This document shows, piece by piece, positions 1 to 9,070 of a stretch of 38,881 bases of DNA. The translations under genes and the position numbers were made by a program. The DNA is taken from contig BRYA01000151.1 of assembly GCA_030267965.1 (NCBI GenBank), positions 1 to 38,881 on the forward strand. The letters are read 5' to 3'. The DNA is from Triparma columacea (taxonomy: Eukaryota; Sar; Bolidophyceae; Parmales; Triparmaceae). The notes under the pieces are model-generated. The model worked only from the letters and a program-made list of their open reading frames with translations, was not told the DNA's origin and made no database searches. Positions within the stretch are counted from its first letter, which is position 1, and the number at the start of each line of letters is the position of its first letter.

Positions 1-88
1 TCTAACTCTAAAGGTAACCCTAACTCTAACGCTAATGCTAACAGTGACCCTAAGGCTACTCCAAACCTAAACCCTGTCCCTAACCCAG
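1..88. repeat. Degenerate telomere-like hexamer array
   Basis: Read from base 1 in steps of six, about 14 consecutive hexamers keep one register and resemble CCTAAC, a rotation of the CCCTAA (TTAGGG) telomere unit. Several match fully or with one change (CCTAAC, TCTAAC, GCTAAC, CCTAAG); others differ at two or more bases. The CCCTAA strand reads inward from the left edge, the orientation expected at a left chromosome end. TTAGGG-type telomeres are common in stramenopiles. I infer decayed telomeric or subtelomeric DNA; an interstitial telomere-like tract is the alternative. Confidence 0.6.
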
Positions 89-490
89 TATATGCGGAAC
101 CCCTTTCGGTCGAAGTAGCGCGTCCTTCATCACTCCTGATACCGACCAAGTAAAATACATCCTCTTAATGCTGAACCTCCCTGCAAAATAACTACACGAC
201 CAACAATCAGCCTCACTCCTCTCTTTTCCTCCCTTCTTCTCTCCCTTTCACGCACCTAAACAATACTCTCCCCACACACTCTTTTTTCTTACCCTCAGTC
301 TCCCACCCAAACATTTAACAATGCTCTTTATCATAACAAACTACTAAAGAGCGAAGCCTAAATAGCAAGAACTTAAAAAACCTTTAATTCTTCTGACAGT
401 ATGTTGCCGCTTATTTATGTACTCTCCAACTACATCTTCTCTCGGCACATCACACATTTCTAGTAGTTTCAAATCGTATTCGATTCTCAA
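89..490. other. Non-coding stretch, 3' side of the giant gene
   Basis: About 400 bases with no convincing ORF. It holds a pyrimidine-rich part (about 215-305) and AT-rich sequence leading to the stop codon of the large minus-strand gene. It probably includes that gene's 3' untranslated region. I see no RNA gene, mobile element or clear polyadenylation signal. Confidence 0.5.
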
Positions 491-3400
491 CTAAGTATAT
501 CCCCCTCTGTCATTTTCATCTTCTACCGGCTTCACACTGCTTACTTTTGCCTTCCCACCTGTCACCCCTATAATATCTCCACCATCAGCGCCTCCAACAC
601 TTGCTCTCCTAATACCTGCTCTCAAAGTACCTGCTAGACCTCCCTCAGCTTCAGCATCAACACTTGCTCTCCTGACACTCTCTATTTTTCTAGCATCTCC
701 AGCTCCTGGAATGTATTCAACTGGCACTCTTGCTCTCATAGCATCATCAAACCATTTTGGCTTCTCCTCCACCCATCTATCCCAATTTGCACCCACCCAA
801 GCTTTTGCGTCCTCTTCAATTGCTTTCCAATGATGCTTTGAGTACTTAAATATGTACTTTGCTTTAACAGCATCTGAACCCTCTCTGAAATTCTTCTCAG
901 TTAAGTCCTTACCCCTTTGCAGGCTATAGAAATTGCTCCAGTATTTTTTCTCAATGTTGAAAAAAAATACAGCAAACAAAACAACTGCACATGGTATAAA
1001 TATTCCAACTACTCTCCATGCCAATTTGAGTCCATTCACTGCAACATCTTCCCTTTCAGCTAGAATTATAGCTACTGGAAGACTTCCCATGGTCAACACA
1101 AATCCAAACATCCAATACATCCCTCCTATCTCGTTGGGGTGTCTAAACTGCACAATTGATGTAAAGTCACCGACAATTTTCACCATCACTCTTGAAATGA
1201 AACTATTCACTATCTCTGCATTGCCACCAAGAGGCATCCAATACCAAAAGTCTCCTCTCAAGGCCTTCACCAACAAGTATAAGCCAAGATCAGCACCAAC
1301 ATAGAGAGAAACCCACTTACCACCGAGTAGCCCCAACATCACTATCGTCATGCATCTTATCACAAGCATGCATGCGCTAAGGAGCATCATTGTTACAAAT
1401 ATGATTGATCTTTTGGTTGAATTTGAGGGTATATAGCCATAAAAGTCAGGCACTTGCTCTCTCTTCACTGGGTCGGTATCATAGTCATAACTAATAGTTG
1501 CTGAAGCAAAGCCTGTTGTCAATGCTGAAACAGAAAGTGAGACCCATGCTACAATCGCAACATTTTCTTTACTTTTGGCTATAGCCAAAAGTTGAATGAT
1601 AACACCTGGGATGGCTTCAGCAAACATCTCAACCCCTTTCATGTAAGATAACTCTGCCATAGCATCATATACTTTTCCAGCCTCTTGTTTTTCTCCCTTT
1701 GCAACCCTGTAAGCATCAACAGCAGGCTTAAAGCCAATCATAATTGGAAACCACTCCCTAAGCACCATCAACACTCCCAACTTCCTGTTCTGCACCCAAG
1801 TGCAAAACATCTGAATTCCAATAGACGTTGCTAAACTTGCCAAAGAAGCCTTAAAGAATCCATACTTCTCATCGCTCCAAAACATGTACGTCACATACAC
1901 ATCAGTCAGCAAATCAGCTATACTGGTTATTGCACCAACAGTAACCCTCATCTTCAACCCCCAAGGAACTTCCTCCAAAAGCCTGTAGCTAATTGCCTCG
2001 AGCATAGGTCTGAACCATTTATACTCCTCATCAAGCTCCTGTAGAGCAGGGAAATTTAAGATGAAGGCATCAACAGCAGCAGCTGGCTGAGTATTAATAG
2101 CCAAACTCCTAGCTAGAGACTCTCCAATCTCCCTTCCATCCTTTTCCCCCAGCTCTATAGCCTTACCCTCTACCTTCCTCAACTTGCACAGCTTGTTCTT
2201 GATAACAGCGCCAAGCATTGGTGTGACAAACACGTACTTCTCTGCAGCCTGTCTCAAAATATAGTTGTTCACCATAAATGACCTGACCGCTTCCTCCTTT
2301 GTCATTCCCTTCTTCCTGAAACTTAATGCAACCAACAGTTGCTCACCCAACAACTTTCCTATTTGGTTAGGATCTAAACCTGCATATTCTCGTGTAGTAT
2401 CATACACAGCCAGTGAAGAAACCAATGCTCCTCTATTGTCCAAGCCAACACTTGCTCTCCTAATACCTGCTCTCAAAGTACCTGCTAGACCTCCCTCAGC
2501 TTCAGCATCAACACTTGCTCTCCTCACACTCTCTCTCCTTCTTGCATCTCCATCTGTTGGAATGAAGTCTACAGGTATTCTTGCTTTTATGACATCAGTC
2601 CACCACTCTGGCTTCTCCTCTTCCCATTCAGCCCAGTTTAACTCGACCCATTTCTTAATTTGTCCTTCAAATGAGACCCAGTGATGCCTGGAACTTTCAA
2701 AGACCACAATCTTCATTGCATCATTTTCCCCTTCAAGGAAATATGCCATTGTCATATCCTTTGATTTCTGCGTGCTCCAGAAGGTGTGCCAGTACTTCCT
2801 CTCAATGTTCCAAAAGAAGACAGCAAAGCATAGGGTAGTTAGTGGTATAAAAATGCGCACAATCGATGATGCAATATCAATAGCCTGCTCATCAACATGA
2901 GGTGAAGCTATAAAGATTGACACTGGTAGGCTTGCCATTGTCAAAAAAAGACCAAACAACCAATAAGCCCCACCAACTTCATTAGGATGTCTCATCTGCA
3001 CAATTGAAGTGAAGTCCACAACGATCTTTACTAACGCTCTGGCTAAAAAACTAACCACAACCTCTGTGTTACCCCCCAATGGCATCCAGTACCAAAAGTC
3101 TCCCCTCACTATCTTAACCAAAATGTACAGGCCAAGGTCAGCGCCAATGTAGAGAAAGGCCCAACTACCTCCAATCGACCCAAGAAGGACTATTGTTGTA
3201 CACCTTATTAGAAGCATTCCTGCGGTGAACAGCAACATGGATGCAAACACTACTGTTCTCTTGCTTGCTTTTGCTGGTATATAACCATAGAAGTCTGGTG
3301 CCTTTTTTCTATTAGTAGGGTCTGTGTCCCAGTCATAACTTATTGTTGCAGAGGCAAAGCCTGTTGTAATTGCTGACACTGCAAGTGAAAGCCATGCTGA

Positions 3401-6400
3401 AGTTCCAACATCTTTGTCACTGGTTGCTATAGCCATAAGTTGGATGATAACTCCAGGGATTGCCTCAGCAAACATCTCAACCCCTTTCATAAATGACATC
3501 TCAAGCACTGGGTCCATTGTAGTCCCAACCTCTTGCTTTGCTCCAGTTGCCACCCTGTAAGCATCAACAGCAGGCTTAAACCCGATTAATATTGGAAACC
3601 ACTCCCTAAATACCCTCTTAATCCCCAACTTTCTGTTCTGTGCCCAAACAGCTAGCATCTGAAACCCAATTGACACTACCAAACTTGCCAGAGAAGCCTT
3701 GAAGTACCCATACTTTTTAACTCTCCAAAACTTATGTGTCACATACACATCAGTCACCAAATCAAGCATGCTTGTGGCAGCACCAACAGTCACTCTTGCC
3801 TTTAAGCCAAAGGTAGACTTCATAAATAGATTCATAACAATCTCCTCAAGCATGGATCTTACCCACTCTTGTTCATTCATAACTTCTTGCACTTCAGTGA
3901 ATTGATGGGCCCACTCATCTACAGCATGAGCAGCAGTTGCTGTGGTCAACATGACTGCTGTCATTGCACTCCCAATCTCCCATCCCCTGGCTTCCTCCTC
4001 ACTATTATCTTCTCCCTCATTTGCCGCTTTCCTTTTGAGTTTGTTCATAACCACAGCATACAGCAGAGTTCTCATAAAACCATGCTGCTCTATGATCTCT
4101 CTCAGTGCCCTATTGGCAACAATGAACTCCCTCACGATCTCAACCTTACTGTCCCCAACAGTCCTTTTCTTCACTCTCTCCATCAGCTGCTCTCCAAACG
4201 TCCTCCCATCCAGTTCCCTCGCTTCAGTACTCTTGAGCAGATTATAAAAGTAGTAAGCAGCATCAGTTGCCATGCTCAGGTGCTTAATTACACTCCGTTT
4301 GCTGGCAGCCCTTCCTAAACCCTCCTGTCTAGTCATCAGTTCAAGATCTGTCTTCATGTGGCCAGCCTCTGAGAACCTTGAAGCAGTGAATTGCCCTTCA
4401 TTCTCAACTGTGACTACAAGTGTCTTTTTGTTAACTCTGTGAAGCTCAAGCTGGGATTCAACTTGATTTTTAAGGCTCCAGAAGAATGCTGCAACTTCCT
4501 TGTGGGATGCCCTCACAGTTATTGAAGTCTTCCCCCAACCTATTCCCTTCTCTGCCTTTATCATTATCGTTCCAAACAGTGCACTACTGATCTCTTGAGC
4601 TCCGTCAATCTCGTCAAAGTGACTTTCAATCCCTGGCGCCCCCTCAACTGCAATTTCCTCAAACTTTTCTACAATCTGCTGTCTCTTGAAGGTGATAATC
4701 TCTTTGCTCTTGTCAAATCTCTTGCGTAAAACTGAGACAGCAGAAAGGAATTTAGGTCCCAATTTGTTCATTATTGCGTTGGGAACAAAACCACAAAGAT
4801 CAACTTTTGAGATCATGGTGACCCTTGTCTGTGGGATATAGCCATTGATTGGATACAGCGGCTCGAAGTACCAAGTAGTGTGAATAGAGCCCTCGACAGC
4901 CCCTTTTTCCTCTGGAAAACCTTCAAGTTTATCCTGTGTGCTTGAAAAGTCTAAGAGTATTTTACCGCCTTCTTCTTTGTAAATAACTTCAGTCTTGAAG
5001 TCCCTCTTACTGAGACCCGGAACTCCCAAACTCCTTCTAGTAAACCACAACATCTTGTGTTTGTTGACATGCTTCACTTGGGTGTACACTCCCCGTGCAG
5101 ACGCTGTCTTGGTCATTTGTCTGCTGTGCGTCCCATAGAATTCTGAGGAAGCGCATTCCTCAGCACTTGCGTCAACTACCGTTACAGCTTTACATGTTGC
5201 AATGCTTTCTCCCTCTATATGCACCCCTTTCATCTCTACTCTCTTATCTGGGCTCAAAAGGCTGTACAAATTTGCAATTTCCTTGCACTTCTCATAGAAT
5301 TCCTTCCCCCTCATAATTGCTGCCTCCTCCTTATCAGTATAATCTTGGGGTTCATTCTTAATGATGTTGGCAAGAGAGGCCAGTGCAGCTTTATCAACCT
5401 CTTCATCTTTCTGGAAGCACTCTAAAATACTTGAAATGATAGAAAGTGCATTGGGTAGCTTATGGTTCATGACCTTGACTGGAATTAGCCCGCCTGCATC
5501 AAGATATTGCTCTAGTTGGATTTTGCACTGCTTTGTCTTGCTGCTGCTTATGATGTTTGTGGCTGAGAAAATTGCATTGGAGGTCCCTTTGACTATTTTG
5601 CCTAAACTTCCTCCATAGTCAATATTATCTGAAACTGTCCATGCTGCAACTCTTGTGCTTCCATCCTCGTGTCTCATCAAAATTTGTTTGAAGACAAACT
5701 CTCTGTTGTGCAGCAAGAAGGGCATCTTCTTAATTGTTGCATAAAGCTTCTCATTTGTCCTCAATTCCTTGTGGCTGACCTCTAGCCTTGCAGGGTTCCC
5801 CTCCTCTCTATCAAATGCCATTCTCTCCCTACTGCAGTATTCAAAGTACCAAGCAGCTGCCTCCTCTGCCGTGCAATCTACAGTTGCTACTGCACGTCCC
5901 AAAGCTATACTCAGCTCTCCATTCTTCTGTGCCTGGTGCTTGATCTCCATCTTCACTCCAAAATAAGGTGACTCAAGAGGCCCCCACCCTTCTTCATCCT
6001 CACCACCAAAGAGCTTCTCCAACTCCCCAAACACCTTCTTCTGGTCCTCTTCCAACTCAACCCTCTCCCTCATCCTCTCCACCAAGGCCCCCCTGACCTC
6101 AGCATCAACCTCCTTCCCGTTCCTCCTGAAATTCTTCTGCAACTTGTTGGCCTCAACAAGCTGATTCTTTGCAAGGTACGTAATGGCATTGTCCATCACT
6201 GTCTTATGAATGCCACTAAATTTCAGATCAACAGTCTGAATACGTGTCACCTTACAGACATTTGGAGCAATCTCATTGAAGAAGTAGACACCATTAGTCT
6301 CTGCTAGCACAAATCCTTCCTTACTGAGGTCCTTGAAGCCTCCTCCAGGGTACTCTGTCAGTGGCACAAAAGCTAACATGTATGAAGTCCGGCCATACTC

Positions 6401-8017
6401 AAGTTTGACTTCCTTCCACACATACCAATTCTCAAATAGTCGATTGGTGGCGGCAGGGACCTTCACGCCCAAATGAAAGTGCATGCTTCTCGTTCCCTCA
6501 AAATCATTCCTGATAACCCTTGGTAAGGTCCCATTATTTTTGAAGTGCTCCTCTGAAGACTCAAATGTGTCAAGTAGAAATTCCTCTGCCAATACACCCT
6601 TTGCTGACTTGTCCACAGTGACCCTGAAGGCTCCCCACAACTTGTCCCCCTCTCTCCACAGGAACTTGTCAATGCCCTCCTTCAGTGTCCCCTTGACTCT
6701 CTTTCCCTTCTTGTAGAGTTTCTCCTCCAGCCCTGCAACACTTTCCAGCATCCTGTCCTCTTCCTCAGTAAGAGTTGGCACATTGGGCATGAACTTCTCC
6801 ACAAAGTGTGCCTTCCTCCGCTTGTCAATGACTGCAGGCTGTCTGAACTCATCCATGACTTCATCAAGAATTCCCTTCAATGAGACAAAGACATCCTTGA
6901 AAGCTCCTTTCTTGACACTGCTGATGCTGCTTGTTTTCCTTCCAATGCCAGATTTAAAGTTTTTGACTGTGCGAACATCAACTTCTGATTTTGTCTCTGT
7001 TGCTCTCTCCTCTGCCTTGAGAGTTCCCACCATGGTGACTGCAGTTTGTCCAAACTCAAAGTCAGTGAAGCTGAGCTTGCCCTTAATGACACCTCGCTTG
7101 ACAGTCTTGGTCTTTATTAACGCTAGAATTTCGACAAGCATCACAGTTGCCTCATCAGAAAGGTCATTCTCATCAAGGGGTGCCAACTCCATAATGTTCG
7201 TCGATTTGTCAGGAGATACGACTTTGATGTCGAGGAGAAATTCGAGAAACTTATTCCCGCTGCCATAGTGCTGCCAGTAGATGAGTCTGTGAATGACTCC
7301 TTCCTTTTCGTCATACTCCTGGAGGGTCTTCCTTCGGAACTTGCCCTGCTCACAATCGGTGAGGAGAAAGTCAACGATTTTGTCGCGCTTGTCGTGGAAA
7401 ACACCAGCGAGCCCTAAACCTCTCACACCATCACCGGTGGAAGTATCGATAAGGCCTTCAATGGCTCCTCGGTCATCCAGAAGCTTGACAAGTTTGACTT
7501 GCTCGGGTCCAAGAGCTGCAAAATCGATATCAACGGTGCCGTGTATTGCGGAGGGTGTGTGATGGGGGCTGGAGAGGGGCTGCAGGGGGTCTTTGTTCCT
7601 TACGGTGTTGTCAGGATCTAATGTTATGGACTGAGTGGCAGTGGCGAGGCTGTCAGTCCCAAGGCCGACTGGCGTGTGGTTGGGAGTCGCGCACCCAACA
7701 GCCTTGTCAATCTCCTCATCAGTCTGGGTGGCTCCACCGATGCCTATGAGGGACGCTTCACTTCCCTCGGCTTTTTCCTCCACTAAATTTTCGTCGCCAC
7801 CGAGGCCGTCAGGAGGATCGTCGACGCGAAAAACCCGTCCATTCACCATATTATTGTCATCGATAGAGTCAATAACATCTTTAGGCGCACCGAATATCCC
7901 CTCGCTCACCCCGCTGGCGATGTCGATGGGTTTTCCATGGTCCTGGAGGCCATTCTCGACGTCGCTGCTGGCTACAATGTGCTTGTCCTCCTGCTGGGGG
8001 CTGTCTTTAGTGCTCAT
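491..8017 (-). CDS. Giant START-like / duplicated multi-pass membrane protein (2508 aa)
   Basis: One uninterrupted ORF. I choose the ATG at 8017 (MSTKDS); an in-frame TTG four codons upstream only extends the frame, and a stop lies at 8045-8047. The first ~170 residues are acidic and look disordered. From about 470 to 1300 there are several START-like segments, for example one around VDCTAEEAAAWYFEY. The C-terminal half holds two copies of a ~620-aa unit: a helical part, then 7-9 hydrophobic segments with shared motifs TVGA.TS..DL.TDVYVT, REWFPI.IGFKPAVDAYRVA, FAEAIPGVIIQL, RGDFWYWMPLGGN and FTSIVQ.RHPNE, then a basic tail with RRASV, a PKA-type phosphorylation consensus. The E-aiPg-iiQL element and DL-TDVYVT start recall XK-related scramblases, so a lipid-binding plus lipid-moving membrane protein is possible, but this is inference. 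It lacks introns, unlike most neighbours. Confidence 0.85.
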   Translation of the reverse strand: MSTKDSPQQEDKHIVASSDVENGLQDHGKPIDIASGVSEGIFGAPKDVIDSIDDNNMVNGRVFRVDDPPDGLGGDENLVEEKAEGSEASLIGIGGATQTDEEIDKAVGCATPNHTPVGLGTDSLATATQSITLDPDNTVRNKDPLQPLSSPHHTPSAIHGTVDIDFAALGPEQVKLVKLLDDRGAIEGLIDTSTGDGVRGLGLAGVFHDKRDKIVDFLLTDCEQGKFRRKTLQEYDEKEGVIHRLIYWQHYGSGNKFLEFLLDIKVVSPDKSTNIMELAPLDENDLSDEATVMLVEILALIKTKTVKRGVIKGKLSFTDFEFGQTAVTMVGTLKAEERATETKSEVDVRTVKNFKSGIGRKTSSISSVKKGAFKDVFVSLKGILDEVMDEFRQPAVIDKRRKAHFVEKFMPNVPTLTEEEDRMLESVAGLEEKLYKKGKRVKGTLKEGIDKFLWREGDKLWGAFRVTVDKSAKGVLAEEFLLDTFESSEEHFKNNGTLPRVIRNDFEGTRSMHFHLGVKVPAATNRLFENWYVWKEVKLEYGRTSYMLAFVPLTEYPGGGFKDLSKEGFVLAETNGVYFFNEIAPNVCKVTRIQTVDLKFSGIHKTVMDNAITYLAKNQLVEANKLQKNFRRNGKEVDAEVRGALVERMRERVELEEDQKKVFGELEKLFGGEDEEGWGPLESPYFGVKMEIKHQAQKNGELSIALGRAVATVDCTAEEAAAWYFEYCSRERMAFDREEGNPARLEVSHKELRTNEKLYATIKKMPFLLHNREFVFKQILMRHEDGSTRVAAWTVSDNIDYGGSLGKIVKGTSNAIFSATNIISSSKTKQCKIQLEQYLDAGGLIPVKVMNHKLPNALSIISSILECFQKDEEVDKAALASLANIIKNEPQDYTDKEEAAIMRGKEFYEKCKEIANLYSLLSPDKRVEMKGVHIEGESIATCKAVTVVDASAEECASSEFYGTHSRQMTKTASARGVYTQVKHVNKHKMLWFTRRSLGVPGLSKRDFKTEVIYKEEGGKILLDFSSTQDKLEGFPEEKGAVEGSIHTTWYFEPLYPINGYIPQTRVTMISKVDLCGFVPNAIMNKLGPKFLSAVSVLRKRFDKSKEIITFKRQQIVEKFEEIAVEGAPGIESHFDEIDGAQEISSALFGTIMIKAEKGIGWGKTSITVRASHKEVAAFFWSLKNQVESQLELHRVNKKTLVVTVENEGQFTASRFSEAGHMKTDLELMTRQEGLGRAASKRSVIKHLSMATDAAYYFYNLLKSTEARELDGRTFGEQLMERVKKRTVGDSKVEIVREFIVANRALREIIEQHGFMRTLLYAVVMNKLKRKAANEGEDNSEEEARGWEIGSAMTAVMLTTATAAHAVDEWAHQFTEVQEVMNEQEWVRSMLEEIVMNLFMKSTFGLKARVTVGAATSMLDLVTDVYVTHKFWRVKKYGYFKASLASLVVSIGFQMLAVWAQNRKLGIKRVFREWFPILIGFKPAVDAYRVATGAKQEVGTTMDPVLEMSFMKGVEMFAEAIPGVIIQLMAIATSDKDVGTSAWLSLAVSAITTGFASATISYDWDTDPTNRKKAPDFYGYIPAKASKRTVVFASMLLFTAGMLLIRCTTIVLLGSIGGSWAFLYIGADLGLYILVKIVRGDFWYWMPLGGNTEVVVSFLARALVKIVVDFTSIVQMRHPNEVGGAYWLFGLFLTMASLPVSIFIASPHVDEQAIDIASSIVRIFIPLTTLCFAVFFWNIERKYWHTFWSTQKSKDMTMAYFLEGENDAMKIVVFESSRHHWVSFEGQIKKWVELNWAEWEEEKPEWWTDVIKARIPVDFIPTDGDARRRESVRRASVDAEAEGGLAGTLRAGIRRASVGLDNRGALVSSLAVYDTTREYAGLDPNQIGKLLGEQLLVALSFRKKGMTKEEAVRSFMVNNYILRQAAEKYVFVTPMLGAVIKNKLCKLRKVEGKAIELGEKDGREIGESLARSLAINTQPAAAVDAFILNFPALQELDEEYKWFRPMLEAISYRLLEEVPWGLKMRVTVGAITSIADLLTDVYVTYMFWSDEKYGFFKASLASLATSIGIQMFCTWVQNRKLGVLMVLREWFPIMIGFKPAVDAYRVAKGEKQEAGKVYDAMAELSYMKGVEMFAEAIPGVIIQLLAIAKSKENVAIVAWVSLSVSALTTGFASATISYDYDTDPVKREQVPDFYGYIPSNSTKRSIIFVTMMLLSACMLVIRCMTIVMLGLLGGKWVSLYVGADLGLYLLVKALRGDFWYWMPLGGNAEIVNSFISRVMVKIVGDFTSIVQFRHPNEIGGMYWMFGFVLTMGSLPVAIILAEREDVAVNGLKLAWRVVGIFIPCAVVLFAVFFFNIEKKYWSNFYSLQRGKDLTEKNFREGSDAVKAKYIFKYSKHHWKAIEEDAKAWVGANWDRWVEEKPKWFDDAMRARVPVEYIPGAGDARKIESVRRASVDAEAEGGLAGTLRAGIRRASVGGADGGDIIGVTGGKAKVSSVKPVEDENDRGGYT
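594..673 (-). repeat. 80-base identical tract, copy in unit 2
   Basis: This 80-base tract is identical to 2445-2524 and encodes the RRASV...GGLAGTLRAGIRRASV tail of membrane unit 2 (residues about 2448-2474). The surrounding unit sequences are clearly diverged, so the perfect match points to recent gene conversion or strong constraint. Confidence 0.9.
2445..2524 (-). repeat. 80-base identical tract, copy in unit 1
   Basis: Partner of 594-673 inside the same ORF, at the end of membrane unit 1 (residues about 1831-1857). Both copies lie in the same reading frame and at the same place in the unit, so they belong to the internal duplication, but only this stretch has remained or become identical at the DNA level. 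Confidence 0.9.
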
Positions 8018-8640
8018 TTCGACACTCAAACTGGCTTTCTTGATTTAAACGGTGCGTTAGGGTGGATGAACGGGTTCGGTGAGCTTAGTGAAAGGTAAGT
8101 CGAGCTTCATATGCTATTCACGACCAGTTCCAAGATATTGCCAAAAAGGCACCATTGTGCCCAACAATCTTGCCATCTGCTATGTTCTTCTACCATTGAT
8201 CTCCACAATGAAAAGGTTGCGAAGGCCTCGAAGCACCACTTTCTCGTCGTATTACCCCCATCCCCCACTCTGCATCACTTACCTTGACGAATACGCTGTC
8301 CGCAAGCTTAAAAAATGAGCCTGGAGCAGGAGGGCTCAGGGCAGGATAGACAATGTTGTGGTTGCTGGACGACGGGGGAGTCAAATATGCAATGAGGTTC
8401 TGGTGGGAGTCGTAGATGAATGCAAAAGGTGAGTTACGGGGTGCGAGATGTCCTATTGGGGGAGATTACCAAAACCAGTAAGAGCAGTTGCGGCGAGGGG
8501 GGAGTGTTGGGGGAGGCCTAGGGGAAGTTTCGCTTCAACGAGGAAGGTTTTGCGTCGAGTTCGATGTCGAAAAGAGCTGAGGTGCTCTTAATTTGGTGTT
8601 AGGTAGTCGTACACTAGATTAATTTTGTGGTTAAGGACGT
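8018..8640. other. Upstream region of the giant gene with a possible minus-strand exon
   Basis: No complete gene is recognised. On the minus strand an open frame runs from an acceptor-like AATAG near 8443 down to a good donor, CAAG|GTAAGT, at 8283|8282. It encodes a plausible peptide containing NSPFAFIYDSHQNLIAYL and ending KLADSVFVK. It has no in-frame ATG. Splicing in phase 0 to a weak acceptor near 8038 would join it to the giant ORF just upstream of its ATG, which would give that protein a longer N-terminus. It could equally be an exon of an unrecognised or decayed gene. Confidence 0.3.
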
Positions 8641-9060
8641 GCACTTGCAAATCGAAAATCGGAAAAATTGAATTGTCTATTTTATACCTACGAAATATAT
8701 ATTGTTATTAACAAACAATATTATAAACTAATTTAGTATATATGATACTGTAAAACTTTTTTTGATATCTCAAGAATATAATTTTGATAATGTCTCAAAT
8801 GTAACTTGATATATGTAATTATCTCAAATATATAGTATTTTGAATACCACCGTATGTTTATATAACCTAAATAAATATTTGAAAATTCTCAGGTTGAAAA
8901 TATTTTTCCATATAATTTTTTGTACAGTTTGAAATCATAAATCAAGTATTGATACACTTGGAAAGATATTTTGGTAACAAGAAAGAATTTAGAAGACTTT
9001 TGAAATATGCGAACAAAGGCGAATTTATCAATTTCTAGCTTATCAGTATAATTTAGTACG
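8641..9060. other. AT-rich intergenic block
   Basis: About 420 bases, strikingly richer in A and T than both flanks, with TATATA-like words and runs of A and T and no ORF of note. It ends just before the SRAP gene start at 9071. It may simply be promoter or intergenic DNA. In diatoms, low-GC blocks of a few hundred bases can mark centromeres; that role here is speculation only. Confidence 0.6.
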
Positions 9061-9070
9061 ATTTAGGTTC

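Noticed and set aside
933..7749. Several plus-strand ORFs of 60-161 codons
   Set aside because: They lie opposite the 2508-aa gene, lack family features and follow its codon pattern on the other strand.
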